Origin: Streptomyces sp. NBC_00178
GTDB taxonomy: Bacteria > Actinomycetota > Actinomycetes > Streptomycetales > Streptomycetaceae
Assembly: GCF_036206005.1 (NCBI RefSeq)
Contig: NZ_CP108143.1
Location: forward strand, 1,922,001-1,986,000
Direction of reading: 5' to 3'
DNA: 64,000 nucleotides
Both the position numbers and the translations under genes were made by a program. Shown here piece by piece: positions 43,684 through 52,913 of the stretch; within the stretch, counting starts at the first letter, position 1, and the number at the start of each line of letters is the position of its first letter. Under the pieces are notes generated by a model. That model saw nothing but the letters and a program-made list of their open reading frames with translations, had not been told where the DNA came from and ran no database searches.

Positions 43684-46600
43684 TCAGCCGGCCAGGCAGG
43701 ACGGGCCGAGGAGCACCTTGAGGTCGCCGAAGAGGGCCGGGTCGGGCTTGACCCGGTGCCGGTCGAGCCGGAGCACGGTGGTCTTGCGCGGGCCCTGGAG
43801 CCTGATGCGCACCTCGGTGTCGCCCCGGTGGTTGCTGAGGACCTCGCCGAGCCGGCTGACCATGGGCGGGGTGACCCTGACCGTGGGGATGGTCAGCACG
43901 ACGGGTGCGTTGGACCCGGCGTTGGAGATGTCGGGGACCTGCATCTCCATCGCGACGAGGCGCGGCACGTCCTCGCGCTTGTCCAGGCGGCCCTTGACGA
44001 AGACGACGGTGTCCTCGACGAGCTGGGTGGAGACCAGCTGGTAGGTGGCGGGGAAGAACATGCACTCGATGGAGCCCGCGAGGTCCTCGACCGTGGCGAT
44101 GGCCCAGGCGTTGCCCTGCTTGGTCATCTTGCGCTGGAGGCCGGAGATGATGCCGCCCACGGTGACGATCGCGCCGTCGGAGTGCTCCCCGCCGGTGAGC
44201 TGCGAGATCGCCGCGTCCGACTTGTCGGACAGGACGTGCTCCAGCCCGAAGAGCGGGTGGTCGGAGACGTAGAGGCCGAGCATCTCGCGTTCCTGCGCGA
44301 GCAGGTAGGACTTCTCCCACTCGATGTCGGAGAACTCGACGTCGAGGCCGAAGCCCGGCTCGTCGCTCGTCTCGTCCCCCATGCCGCCGAAGAGGTCGAA
44401 CTGCCCCTCGGCCTCCTTGCGCTTGACCTGCACCACGTTGTCGATCATCGGTTCGTGGTGGGCGACGAGCCCCTTGCGGGTGTGCCCCATCTCGTCGAAG
44501 GCGCCGGCCTTGATGAGCGACTCGACGGTCCGCTTGTTGCAGACGACCGCCTCGACCTTGTCGAGGAAGTCCGGGAACGTGGAGTACTTCCCCTTCGCCT
44601 TGCGGCACCTGATGATCGAGTCCACCACGTTCTGCCCGACGTTGCGGACCGCGGTCAGCCCGAAGAGGATCACGTCGTCACCCTGGGCGGCGAAGTTCGA
44701 CTCGGACTCGTTGACGTTGGGCGGGAGCACCTTGATGCCCATGCGCCGGCACTCGTTGAGGTAGACCGCCGACTTGTCCTTGTCGTCCTTCACGGACGTG
44801 AGCAGGGCCGCCATGTACTCGGCGGGGTAGTTCGCCTTGAGGTAGGCGGTCCAGTAGGTGACCAGGCCGTACGCCGAGGAGTGGGCCTTGTTGAACGCGT
44901 ATCCGGCGAACGGCACCAGGACGTCCCACAGCGCCTTGATGGCCGCGTCGGAGAAGCCGTTCTTCTTGGCACCGGCCTCGAAGAGGACGAAGTTCTTCGC
45001 CAGCTCGTCGGCCTTCTTCTTGCCCATCACGCGGCGCAGGATGTCGGCCTCGCCGAGCGAGTAGCCGGCGACGATCTGGGCGGCCTTCTGCACCTGCTCC
45101 TGGTACACGATCAGGCCGTAGGTGAGCCCGAGGACCTCCTTGAGCGGCTCCTCCAGCTCCGGGTGGATCGGGGTGATCTCCTGCCGGGCGTTCTTGCGCT
45201 CGGCGTAGTTCGTGTGCGAGTTCATGCCCATCGGGCCCGGCCGGTAGAGGGCCGAGACGGCGGAGATGTCCTCGAAGTTGTCAGGCTGCATCTGGCGCAG
45301 CAGCGAGCGCATGGGCCCGCCGTCGAACTGGAACACCCCGAGCGTGTCGCCGCGGCAGAGCAGCTCGTAGGTCTTCGGGTCGTCCAGCGGCAGGGCGAGC
45401 ATCTCCAGCTCGACGCCCTTGTTGGCCTTCACCATCTTGATGGCGTCGTCCATGATCGTCAGGTTGCGCAGGCCGAGGAAGTCCATCTTCAGCAGGCCGA
45501 GCGACTCGCACTGCGGGTAGTCCCACTGCGTGATGGTGACGCCGTCGGTGTGCCGGACCCAGACCGGGGCGTGGTCGACGATCGGCTCGCTGGACATGAT
45601 CACGCCGGCCGCGTGCACACCCATCTGCCGGACGAGGCCCTCGACGCCCTTGGCGGTGTCGATGACCTTCTGGACGTCCGGCTCGTTCTCGTACATCCCC
45701 CGGATCTCGCCCGCCTCGCTGTAGCGCGGGTGCTTCGGGTCGGTGATGCCGCTGAGGTCGATGCCCTTGCCGAGGACGTCGGCGGGCATGGCCTTGGTGA
45801 GCCGGTCGCCCATCGCGTACGGGTAGCCGAGGACGCGCGCGGAGTCCTTGATCGCGTTCTTGGCCTTGATCTTGCCGTAGGTGCCGATCATGGCGACCTT
45901 GTCGGCGCCGTACTTCTCGGTCACGTAGCGGATGACCTCGACGCGCCTGCGCTCGTCGAAGTCGATGTCGACGTCGGGCATGGACACGCGCTCGGGGTTG
46001 AGGAACCGCTCGAAGATCAGTCCGTGCGTGATCGGGTCGAGGTCGGTGATCCCCATGGCGTACGCGACGATCGAGCCGGCGGCGGAGCCTCGGCCGGGGC
46101 CGACCGCGATGCCGTTGTTCTTGGCCCACATGATGAAGTCGGCGACGACGAGGAAGTACCCCGGGAACCCCATCTGGATGATGATGTCCATCTCGTACTC
46201 GGCCTGCTTCTGCCGGTCCTCGGGGACACCGCCCGGGTAGCGGCGGCCCATGCCGACCCGGACCTCCTCCTGGAACCAGGTGACCTCGGTGAAGCCCTCG
46301 GGGATCTCGAACTTCGGCATGAGGTCGCGCTTCTCGAACATGCCCGCGGTGTCGATCTGCTGCGCGACCAGCAGGGTGTTGGCGCAGCCCTCCTGCCAGG
46401 CGTCCGAGGAGTCGACGCCGTACATCTCGTCCGTCGTCTTGAGGTAGTAGCCCGTGCCGTCGAAGCGGAAACGGTCCGGGTCGGAGAGGTTCTTGCCGGT
46501 CTGGATGCAGAGAAGGGCGTCGTGCGCGGTCGCCTCGTTCGCGTAGGTGTAGTGCGAGTCGTTCGTCACGAGCGGCGGGATGCCGAGCTTCCTGCCGATC

Positions 46601-47223
46601 TCCAGGAGCCCGTCGCGGACGCGGCGCTCGATCTCGATGCCGTGGTCCATCAGCTCCAGGAAGTACCGGCCCTCGCCGAAGATGTCCTTGTAGTCGGACG
46701 CGGCCTGGACCGCCTCGTCGAACTGCCCGAGCCGCAGCCGCGTCTGCACCTCGCCGGAGGGGCACCCCGTGGACGCGATGAGGCCCTCGGACCACTGCGA
46801 GATGGTCTCCTTGTCCATGCGGGGCCACTTCTGCAGCCAGCCCTCGGCGTACGCGTCCGAGGAGAGCTTGAAGAGGTTGTGCAGGCCGGTGCTGTTCGCC
46901 GCCCAGATCGTCTTGTGGGTGTAGCCGCCGGAACCCGAGACGTCATCGCGCTTCTGGTGCGGCTGGCCCCACTGGATCTTGCGCTTGTGCTTGCGCGACT
47001 CGGGCGCGACGTAGGCCTCGATCCCGATGATCGGCGTCACCCCGGCCTTCTTCGCCGAGTGGAAGAAGTCGTACGCCCCGTGGAGATTGCCGTGGTCGGT
47101 CATGGCGATGTGCGACATGCCCATGTCGTTGCACGCCTCGAACATGTCCTTGAGCCGCGCGGCACCGTCCAGCAGCGAGTACTGGGTGTGGACGTGCAGG
47201 TGCGTGAAGGGCGGCTTGCTCAC
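43684..47223 (-). CDS. dnaE: DNA polymerase III alpha subunit
   Basis: DnaE is the replicative polymerase catalytic subunit. The 1179-residue protein has the N-terminal PHP domain (HLHVHTQYSLLDGAARL, DHGNLHGAYDF), the palm with GPGRGSAAGS and the catalytic Asp triad in PDVDIDFDERRR, the Arg-rich YGKIKAKNAIKD fingers, a helix-hairpin-helix region and a C-terminal OB fold (VTVGGIISGLQRKMTKQG). Length is normal for the actinobacterial replicative DnaE1, not the shorter error-prone DnaE2. GTG 47223 follows CGGAGG by ten bases. It stands alone. Confidence 0.98.
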   Translation of the reverse strand: MSKPPFTHLHVHTQYSLLDGAARLKDMFEACNDMGMSHIAMTDHGNLHGAYDFFHSAKKAGVTPIIGIEAYVAPESRKHKRKIQWGQPHQKRDDVSGSGGYTHKTIWAANSTGLHNLFKLSSDAYAEGWLQKWPRMDKETISQWSEGLIASTGCPSGEVQTRLRLGQFDEAVQAASDYKDIFGEGRYFLELMDHGIEIERRVRDGLLEIGRKLGIPPLVTNDSHYTYANEATAHDALLCIQTGKNLSDPDRFRFDGTGYYLKTTDEMYGVDSSDAWQEGCANTLLVAQQIDTAGMFEKRDLMPKFEIPEGFTEVTWFQEEVRVGMGRRYPGGVPEDRQKQAEYEMDIIIQMGFPGYFLVVADFIMWAKNNGIAVGPGRGSAAGSIVAYAMGITDLDPITHGLIFERFLNPERVSMPDVDIDFDERRRVEVIRYVTEKYGADKVAMIGTYGKIKAKNAIKDSARVLGYPYAMGDRLTKAMPADVLGKGIDLSGITDPKHPRYSEAGEIRGMYENEPDVQKVIDTAKGVEGLVRQMGVHAAGVIMSSEPIVDHAPVWVRHTDGVTITQWDYPQCESLGLLKMDFLGLRNLTIMDDAIKMVKANKGVELEMLALPLDDPKTYELLCRGDTLGVFQFDGGPMRSLLRQMQPDNFEDISAVSALYRPGPMGMNSHTNYAERKNARQEITPIHPELEEPLKEVLGLTYGLIVYQEQVQKAAQIVAGYSLGEADILRRVMGKKKADELAKNFVLFEAGAKKNGFSDAAIKALWDVLVPFAGYAFNKAHSSAYGLVTYWTAYLKANYPAEYMAALLTSVKDDKDKSAVYLNECRRMGIKVLPPNVNESESNFAAQGDDVILFGLTAVRNVGQNVVDSIIRCRKAKGKYSTFPDFLDKVEAVVCNKRTVESLIKAGAFDEMGHTRKGLVAHHEPMIDNVVQVKRKEAEGQFDLFGGMGDETSDEPGFGLDVEFSDIEWEKSYLLAQEREMLGLYVSDHPLFGLEHVLSDKSDAAISQLTGGEHSDGAIVTVGGIISGLQRKMTKQGNAWAIATVEDLAGSIECMFFPATYQLVSTQLVEDTVVFVKGRLDKREDVPRLVAMEMQVPDISNAGSNAPVVLTIPTVRVTPPMVSRLGEVLSNHRGDTEVRIRLQGPRKTTVLRLDRHRVKPDPALFGDLKVLLGPSCLAG

Positions 47224-47446
47224 GGCGCTGTGCCTCCGGAATTCGGGAACGGGTGGGGCGCGGAGCGCCTCTGCGACGAGTGGTGATCGGGCGACGGCCG
47301 GGAGATGACGGCTTGGGGGGACAGCGTGGAAGTCTACGTCTCCGAGGTGACAAGCGGCGGGCACTCCGGGGTACGGTCGCGCGTTGGTAGAGCGGGACGC
47401 CCGTCCCATTTGTCATGAACGCCATGTACCCAGGAGGCACCCAGCG

Positions 47447-48772
47447 ATGTCGGACACGCAGACCGGCGCAGAGCAGCGCGGGGAGCAGATTCTCGCCGTT
47501 TTCGACACCGCTTTCGGCGAGCTCCTCGCCGCCGACCCCGCGGCCTTCCGGGTCAAGTTCCGCAAGATGGCGGGCTCCGCCTTCGCGTTCTACCGGGGCT
47601 CGGCCGGCCTGTTCTACTCCGACCTGGACCGCGAGCAGCACGGCGGCCCGTACCTGGACGAGCGGACCAGCCGGGTCTGGATCCACGGCGATCTGCACGC
47701 CGAGAACTTCGGCACGTACATGGACGCCAACGGCCGCCTCGTGTTCAACGTCAACGACTTCGACGAGGCCTACGTGGGCCCGTTCACCTGGGACCTCAAG
47801 CGCTTCGCCGCCTCCGTCGCCCTGATCGGCTATGCGAAGGCGCTGGGCGACGACCAGATCTCCGAGCTCGTCCGGGTCTTCGCCGCGGCCTACCGCGAGC
47901 GGATCCGCGCGCTGGCGACGGGTGCCAAGAACGACGAGGTGCCCCCCTTCACCCTGGACACCGCGGACGGCCCGTTGCTGGGTGCCCTCCGTGTGGCCCG
48001 TTCCCTCACCCGGTTCGGGCTGCTGGACTCGATGACGGAGATCCGGGACTTCGAGCGCCGCTTCGGGGCCGGCGGCGGCGCGATCGACCTGGACGCCGCG
48101 ACGCGCTACAAGGTCCTCGCCGCGTTCGACGGCTACCTGGAGACGCTGCCGGAGTCGAGCCTGACCCGGCCCGACTCCTACCGGGTCAAGGACGTCGTCG
48201 GGCGGCGCGGCATCGGCATCGGATCGGCCGGCCTGCCGTCGTACAACATCCTCCTGGAGGGCAACAGCGACGCCCTGGAGAACGACGTGGTGATCTACAT
48301 CAAGCAGGCGCAGACCCCCGCGGTCTCGCGGCACATCACGGACGCGGCCGTGCGGGAGTACTTCCAGCACGAGGGGCACCGCACGGTGATCTCGCAGCGC
48401 GCGCTCCAGGCGCACGCCGACCCGTGGCTGGGCTGGACGGAGCTGGACGGCGCCGGTCAGCTGGTCGCCGAGGTCTCCCCGTACGCGGTGGACCTGGACT
48501 GGTCCGACATCGACGAGCCCGAGGAGATCGCCGCGGTGGTCGCCGACCTCGGCCGCGCCACGGCGACGATGCACTCGGCGGCCGACGACGAGAGCGGCCA
48601 CTCGCTGGTGCCGTTCTCCACCGAGCGCGCCATCGACGCGGCCATCGCGGCGGACGAGGAGGGCTTCGCGGAGCTGCTGGTCGACTTCGCGCACAGCTAC
48701 GGCGCGCGGGCCCGCGGCGACCACCAGATCTTCGTGGACCTCTTCCGCAACGGCCGCATCCCCGGCCTGTAG
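47447..48772 (+). CDS. DUF2252 family protein
   Basis: This 441-residue protein belongs to DUF2252, distantly like aminoglycoside phosphotransferases and other kinase folds. RVWIHGDLHAENFGTY (residues about 75-90) resembles the HGDLHxxN catalytic loop and VFNVNDFDEAY the metal-binding Asp motif. FRKMAGSAFAFYRGSAGLFY is a strong DUF2252 marker. ATG 47447 follows AGGAGG by nine bases. The substrate is unknown; small-molecule phosphorylation is a reasonable guess. Confidence 0.88.
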   Translation: MSDTQTGAEQRGEQILAVFDTAFGELLAADPAAFRVKFRKMAGSAFAFYRGSAGLFYSDLDREQHGGPYLDERTSRVWIHGDLHAENFGTYMDANGRLVFNVNDFDEAYVGPFTWDLKRFAASVALIGYAKALGDDQISELVRVFAAAYRERIRALATGAKNDEVPPFTLDTADGPLLGALRVARSLTRFGLLDSMTEIRDFERRFGAGGGAIDLDAATRYKVLAAFDGYLETLPESSLTRPDSYRVKDVVGRRGIGIGSAGLPSYNILLEGNSDALENDVVIYIKQAQTPAVSRHITDAAVREYFQHEGHRTVISQRALQAHADPWLGWTELDGAGQLVAEVSPYAVDLDWSDIDEPEEIAAVVADLGRATATMHSAADDESGHSLVPFSTERAIDAAIAADEEGFAELLVDFAHSYGARARGDHQIFVDLFRNGRIPGL

Positions 48773-48831
48773 GCAGGTCCTTCCGGGTCCTTAGGGCTCG
48801 CTTACAGGAACGCATGGCACACTCTCCGGCG

Positions 48832-49560
48832 ATGGACGTATCAGGGACGCAGATCAGAGCGGTACGCGCGGCGCTGTTCACCGCGCTCGTCGTCACGCTC
48901 TCCTCCGCGTCCCACGTGCTGCTCTCCCGGGTCCCCCTGCCGGTGACGGCGGTCGCCCTGCTGGCCGCCGCCGTCTTCGCCGCCGCCTTCGCGCTGGCGG
49001 GCCGGGAGCGCGGTTTCGGGGCGATCGCCGGACTGCTGGTCCCTCTGGAGCTGGCGGCCGACACGCTCTTCACCACCGGCCAGCACCTCTGCTACGGCGC
49101 CGCGGGCGGCCCGATCGCGGGTCCGCTGCGCTCCGTGGGCGTCGACGTCCTCTGCGGCGGCGAGGCGGGGCCGGGCCCCGACGGGCTCTCCGGTGTCGCC
49201 TCCGTCGGGACACCGCTGGCCGGGGTGGCCTCCGCCGGCGCGGTCGGTCACACGGCGCTGCTGGCATCGCCCGGTCCGGCCGTGCCATGGCTGCTGCTGG
49301 CCGCGCACGTCTCGGTCGGGCTGCTGGCCGCGGCCTGGCTGCGCCGGGGCGAGTCGGCGCTCGCCGCGCTCCTGCGCTCCGCGGCCGACTTCGCCTTCCG
49401 GCCGCTGCTGACCGCCACCGGCGCGACCGGCGCGACGGGCCGGCGCACCCGGCCGGGCCTTCCCCGCGCCGCCCGCCCGCACCCGCTCGCCCCGGCCCGC
49501 TTCCTCGTGCACTCCGTGGGCCGAAGGGGTCCTCCGCGCCCGGCCGGCACCGTCGCCTGA
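48832..49560 (+). CDS. Hypothetical membrane protein
   Basis: This 242-residue protein has about five hydrophobic segments (residues about 12-29, 37-55, 62-80, 126-150 and 155-170) and a basic Pro/Arg-rich C-terminus. It does not carry a motif I recognise. CGGEAGPGPDGLSGVASVG lies in the loop between the third and fourth helices. I chose ATG 48832 because CACACT lies eight bases before it, a leaderless-type arrangement; ATG 48814 is in frame and would add six residues. It is 49 bases ahead of a DsbA-like gene on the same strand, so it may help the same redox process, but this is inference. Confidence 0.65.
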   Translation: MDVSGTQIRAVRAALFTALVVTLSSASHVLLSRVPLPVTAVALLAAAVFAAAFALAGRERGFGAIAGLLVPLELAADTLFTTGQHLCYGAAGGPIAGPLRSVGVDVLCGGEAGPGPDGLSGVASVGTPLAGVASAGAVGHTALLASPGPAVPWLLLAAHVSVGLLAAAWLRRGESALAALLRSAADFAFRPLLTATGATGATGRRTRPGLPRAARPHPLAPARFLVHSVGRRGPPRPAGTVA

Positions 49561-49609
49561 GTACGCGGAAAGACCCCCTGAGCCACTTCCACACCCACGG
49601 AGCACCCCC

Positions 49610-50425
49610 ATGAGCAACCGCAACAGCCACGCCAACAAGTCCGCCGCCCGTGAGCGGCTGCGCGTGGAGCGCGAGCGCCAGGTCAAGAAGGACAAGACCC
49701 GCAAGCAGATCCTCGTCGGCGTCTCCGTCGTCGCCGTGCTGGCGGTCGCCGGCGGCGTCAGCTACGGCGTGATGCAGCTGAACAAGCCCTCCGCGTGGGA
49801 GGCGGCCGCCGACGCCAAGAACGTCACCGCGCCGAAGAACACCTCGGGCGCCGACGGCACGACCGTCGTCATCGGCAAGTCCAGTGCCAAGAAGACCCTG
49901 GAGCTGTACGAGGACTCGCGCTGCCCGATCTGCGCCACGTTCGAGCAGACGGTCGGCAAGACGGTGACCGACGACGTCGACGCCGGCAAATACAAGATCA
50001 AGTACGTCGGTGCGACCTTCATCGACAACTCGGACAGCGGCGAGGGTTCGAAGAACGCCCTGAGCGCGCTGGGCGCGGCGCTCGACGTGAGCCCCGAGGC
50101 CTTCCTGGAGTACAAGGCGGCGCTCTACTCCGCGAAGTACCACCCCGAGGAGACCAGCGACAAGTTCGCCAAGGACGGCTACCTCATCGAGGTGGCGGAC
50201 ACGGTGGACGCGCTGAAGGGCAACGCGGCGTTCAAGAAGGCCGTCGAGGACGGCACGTACGACGCCTGGGCGATCAAGATGTCCAAGGCGTTCGACAAGA
50301 GCGGCGTCCAGGGCACCCCGACCCTGAAGATGGACGGCAAGACGCTCACCGCGGAGGGCAGCAAGAACGCCCCCATGACGGTGGCCGACTTCGACAAGGC
50401 GATCACCGCGGCCCTGAAGGCCTGA
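49610..50425 (+). CDS. Membrane-anchored DsbA-family thioredoxin-like protein
   Basis: This 271-residue protein has a basic N-terminus, a membrane anchor (about residues 33-54) and an extracytoplasmic DsbA-like domain. The redox motif is CPIC at 105-108 ([13 protein letters not shown]), and the cis-Pro loop is [14 protein letters not shown] 49610 follows GGAG by seven bases. It is a paralogue of the CPVC protein at 11983-12804, with the same plan. It may help fold exported proteins such as the nearby PhoD, but that is only suggested by proximity. A perfect hairpin follows. Confidence 0.87.
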   Translation: MSNRNSHANKSAARERLRVERERQVKKDKTRKQILVGVSVVAVLAVAGGVSYGVMQLNKPSAWEAAADAKNVTAPKNTSGADGTTVVIGKSSAKKTLELYEDSRCPICATFEQTVGKTVTDDVDAGKYKIKYVGATFIDNSDSGEGSKNALSALGAALDVSPEAFLEYKAALYSAKYHPEETSDKFAKDGYLIEVADTVDALKGNAAFKKAVEDGTYDAWAIKMSKAFDKSGVQGTPTLKMDGKTLTAEGSKNAPMTVADFDKAITAALKA

Positions 50426-50481
50426 CGGGAGGACCGGCGCCCGCAGGGGGCGGCGGGAACAATTCCAGGCGTCATCCGGCC

Positions 50482-50518
50482 AACAGGCGGGCGAACTCAT
50501 CCGGTTCGCCCGCCTGTT
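50482..50518 (+). terminator. Perfect 15-bp hairpin between DsbA-like gene and phoD
   Basis: Arms 50482-50496 and 50504-50518 are perfectly complementary over 15 bases with a 7-base loop. It ends 30 bases before the phoD start, so it terminates the upstream gene and also overlaps the phoD promoter region. Confidence 0.8.
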
Positions 50519-50533
50519 CGCTCTACTCGCCAG

Positions 50534-50539
50534 TAGGGT
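50534..50539 (+). promoter_or_regulatory. Likely -10 element of leaderless phoD message
   Basis: TAGGGT ends eight bases before GTG 50548, which lacks a ribosome site. TTCGC repeats at 50505 and 50517 lie where a PhoP box would be expected, but do not match the 11-base repeat spacing well. Confidence 0.4.
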
Positions 50540-50547
50540 CATCGTCC

Positions 50548-52200
50548 GTGACCAGACACCTCTCAGCAGCACCCAGCCGCCGCACGGTCGTCAAGGCCGC
50601 AGCCGCCACCGCCGTCGCCGTTCCCGTCCTCACGGCAGCCACCGTCGCACGGGCCGCCGACGGGCCGGCCTTCCTGCACGGCGTCGCCTCCGGGGACCCT
50701 CTGCCCGACGGGATACTCGTGTGGACCCGCGTCACCCCCACCCCCGACGCCGTGCCCGGTTCGGGCATCGGCGCCGACACCGCGGTGGACTGGGAGATCG
50801 CGGAGGACAGGGAGTTCTCCCGGATCGCCGCCCGGGGCACGACCGTCGCGCGTTCGGGCTCCGACCACACCGTCAAGGCCGACGTCCGCGGTCTGCGCCC
50901 GGCCACGGCCTACTGGTTCAGGTTCTCGGCGGGCGGCGCCGGGCGGACGGTCCTCTCCCCCGTCGGGCGCACCCGTACGGCGCCCGCCAGGGACGCGGCC
51001 GTCCCCGGAGTCCGCTTCGGCGTCGTGTCCTGCGCCAACTGGGAGGCGGGCTGGTTCTCGCCGTACCGGCACCTGGCGGCCCGTGCGGACCTGGACGCGG
51101 TCCTGCACCTCGGCGACTACATCTACGAGTACGCGTCCGGTAGTTATCCGACCCAGGACACCGTCGTGCGCCCGCACGCCCCGGCGCACGAGATCCTCAC
51201 CCTGGCCGACTACCGCACGCGGCACGCCACGTACAAGACGGACACCGACCTCCAGTCCCTGCACGCCGCCCATCCGGTGATCGCGATATGGGACGACCAC
51301 GAGTTCGCCAACGACGCCTGGTCGGGCGGGGCGGAGAACCACACCCCCGCCGCCGAGGGCGCGTGGACCGCCCGGGTGGCCGCGGCGAAGCAGGCGTACT
51401 TCGAGTGGATGCCGGTCCGCGCCTCCACCGAGGGGACCGTCTACCGGCGCCTGACCTTCGGCAGCCTGGCCGAGCTGCACCTGCTCGACCTGCGCAGCTT
51501 CCGGTCCGAACAGGCGTCGGTCGGCAACGGCGCCGTCGACGACCCGGAGCGCTCGATCACCGGGCGCGCGCAACTGGACTGGCTGAAGGCGGGGCTCGCC
51601 GGATCGGACGCCCGGTGGAAGCTGGTCGGCACCTCCGTGATGATCTCCCCGGTCGCCTTCGGCGCCCTCCCGGCCCACCTGCTGGCCCCCCTCGCGGAGC
51701 TGCTGGGACTGCCGGCGGAGGGTCTGGCCGTCAACGTCGACCAGTGGGACGGCTATACGGACGACCGCAGGGAACTCATCTCCCACCTGCGGGACAACGG
51801 GATCCGCGACACGGTCTTCCTGACCGGCGACATCCACATGGCGTGGGCCAACGACGTCCCCGTGAAGGCGGCGACGTATCCGCTGTCCCCCTCGGCGGCG
51901 ACCGAGTTCGTCGTGACCTCGGTGACCTCGGACAACCTGGACGACATCCTGCGGGTGGCCCCCCAGACCGTGTCGCTCGTCGCGGCGGCGGCCGTGAAGG
52001 CGGCCAACCGCCATGTGAAGTGGGTCGATCTGGACTCGCACGGCTACGGCGTCCTCGACGTGACGGCCGAGCGCTCCCAGATGGACTACTACGCCGTGTC
52101 CGACAAGACCGCCGAGGACGCGACCTCGTCGTGGCTCAGGTCCTACCGCACGCTCAGCGGCAGCCAGCGGATCGAGCGGGTGAGCGCCCCCGTGCGCTGA
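50548..52200 (+). CDS. phoD: Alkaline phosphatase/phosphodiesterase PhoD, Tat-exported
   Basis: PhoD is a secreted Ca/Fe-dependent phosphatase/phosphodiesterase that frees phosphate from organic esters outside the cell. The 550-residue protein has a twin-arginine signal ([10 protein letters not shown], cleavage near ARA-ADGP at residue 37), an N-terminal fibronectin-like domain, and a metal-binding core: [36 protein letters not shown] and [11 protein letters not shown]. phoD is known to be PhoP-dependent in streptomycetes. GTG 50548 lacks a ribosome site, consistent with a leaderless message. Confidence 0.94.
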   Translation: MTRHLSAAPSRRTVVKAAAATAVAVPVLTAATVARAADGPAFLHGVASGDPLPDGILVWTRVTPTPDAVPGSGIGADTAVDWEIAEDREFSRIAARGTTVARSGSDHTVKADVRGLRPATAYWFRFSAGGAGRTVLSPVGRTRTAPARDAAVPGVRFGVVSCANWEAGWFSPYRHLAARADLDAVLHLGDYIYEYASGSYPTQDTVVRPHAPAHEILTLADYRTRHATYKTDTDLQSLHAAHPVIAIWDDHEFANDAWSGGAENHTPAAEGAWTARVAAAKQAYFEWMPVRASTEGTVYRRLTFGSLAELHLLDLRSFRSEQASVGNGAVDDPERSITGRAQLDWLKAGLAGSDARWKLVGTSVMISPVAFGALPAHLLAPLAELLGLPAEGLAVNVDQWDGYTDDRRELISHLRDNGIRDTVFLTGDIHMAWANDVPVKAATYPLSPSAATEFVVTSVTSDNLDDILRVAPQTVSLVAAAAVKAANRHVKWVDLDSHGYGVLDVTAERSQMDYYAVSDKTAEDATSSWLRSYRTLSGSQRIERVSAPVR

Positions 52201-52253
52201 CCACCGCACTCCGGCCGGTGCCTCCGCACCCAGGCGGGTACCGCCGCGCTCCG

Positions 52254-52289
52254 GCGGGGGCCGCGCGCCGAGAGGTGCGCGGCCCCCGC
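52254..52289. terminator. Perfect 13-bp hairpin between convergent phoD and dienelactone hydrolase genes
   Basis: Arms 52254-52266 and 52277-52289 (GCGGGGGCCGCGC) are perfectly complementary with a 10-base loop. It sits 54 bases after the phoD stop and 8 bases after the hydrolase stop. Confidence 0.8.
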
Positions 52290-52296
52290 AGCCGGG

Positions 52297-52866
52297 CTAC
52301 AGCGTGGCGAGGAAGCCGATCGAGACCTTCCAGGTCAGGTCTGCGGCGGCCTGGTCGAAGTCGGGCAGGTCCGGGTCCGTGTAGAGGTGTCCAGCCCCGG
52401 GGTAGCGGTAGACCTCGACGTCGGCCCCGGTCCGCTGCATCTGGAGGTACCAGCTGTTCAGCCAGTCCGGCGACTCGAAGGCGTCGGGGTCGGCGACGTG
52501 CAGCTGGACGGGCAGCTCGTCGACCGTGGCGTTCTCCGCGATGTCGGACGTCCCGTGGAGCAGCAGCAGGCCGCGGGCCTTCGCGTCACCGAGCGCGAGG
52601 GTCTGCGCCACCGACGCCCCGAACGAGAATCCCGCGTACACGAGGCCCTGGTCGGAGTAGGGCGCGGCGGCCAGCACGGCCCGCCTGAGCAGCTCGTCCT
52701 TGCCCACCTGCTCCTTGAAGGCCATTCCCTCCTCGACCGTCCCGAAGGTGTGCCCCTCGAAGAGATCGGGCACGCGCACCTCGTGCCCGGCTGCGCGCAG
52801 CCGGTCGGCAGACGCGTGCACGGCCGGCCTCAGACCGTAGGTCGAGTGGAAAAGCATGATGTTCAT
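52297..52866 (-). CDS. Dienelactone hydrolase family protein
   Basis: This 189-residue protein has the small dienelactone-hydrolase fold: MLFHSTYGLRPAVHASADRLRAAGH, DLFEGHTFGTVEEG, the nucleophile elbow YAGFSFGASVAQ and the His in PGAGHLYTDPDLPDFD. The nucleophile is Ser where classical dienelactone hydrolases use Cys, so it may be a general esterase. ATG 52866 is used; ATG 52875 is in frame. It diverges from the MscS gene. Confidence 0.83.
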   Translation of the reverse strand: MNIMLFHSTYGLRPAVHASADRLRAAGHEVRVPDLFEGHTFGTVEEGMAFKEQVGKDELLRRAVLAAAPYSDQGLVYAGFSFGASVAQTLALGDAKARGLLLLHGTSDIAENATVDELPVQLHVADPDAFESPDWLNSWYLQMQRTGADVEVYRYPGAGHLYTDPDLPDFDQAAADLTWKVSIGFLATL

Positions 52867-52913
52867 GCGGTCCATGGTGCCAGGCGTGCCCCCGACTCTT
52901 GGAGGACGACGGA

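Noticed and set aside
43756..47286. A very long plus-strand frame antisense to dnaE
   Set aside because: It is the mirror of a strongly codon-biased gene; the sense strand has every polymerase motif.
47447..48772. DUF2252 protein as an antibiotic phosphotransferase
   Set aside because: The kinase-like loop is present but the overall family has no shown resistance role, so naming a resistance function would go beyond the evidence.
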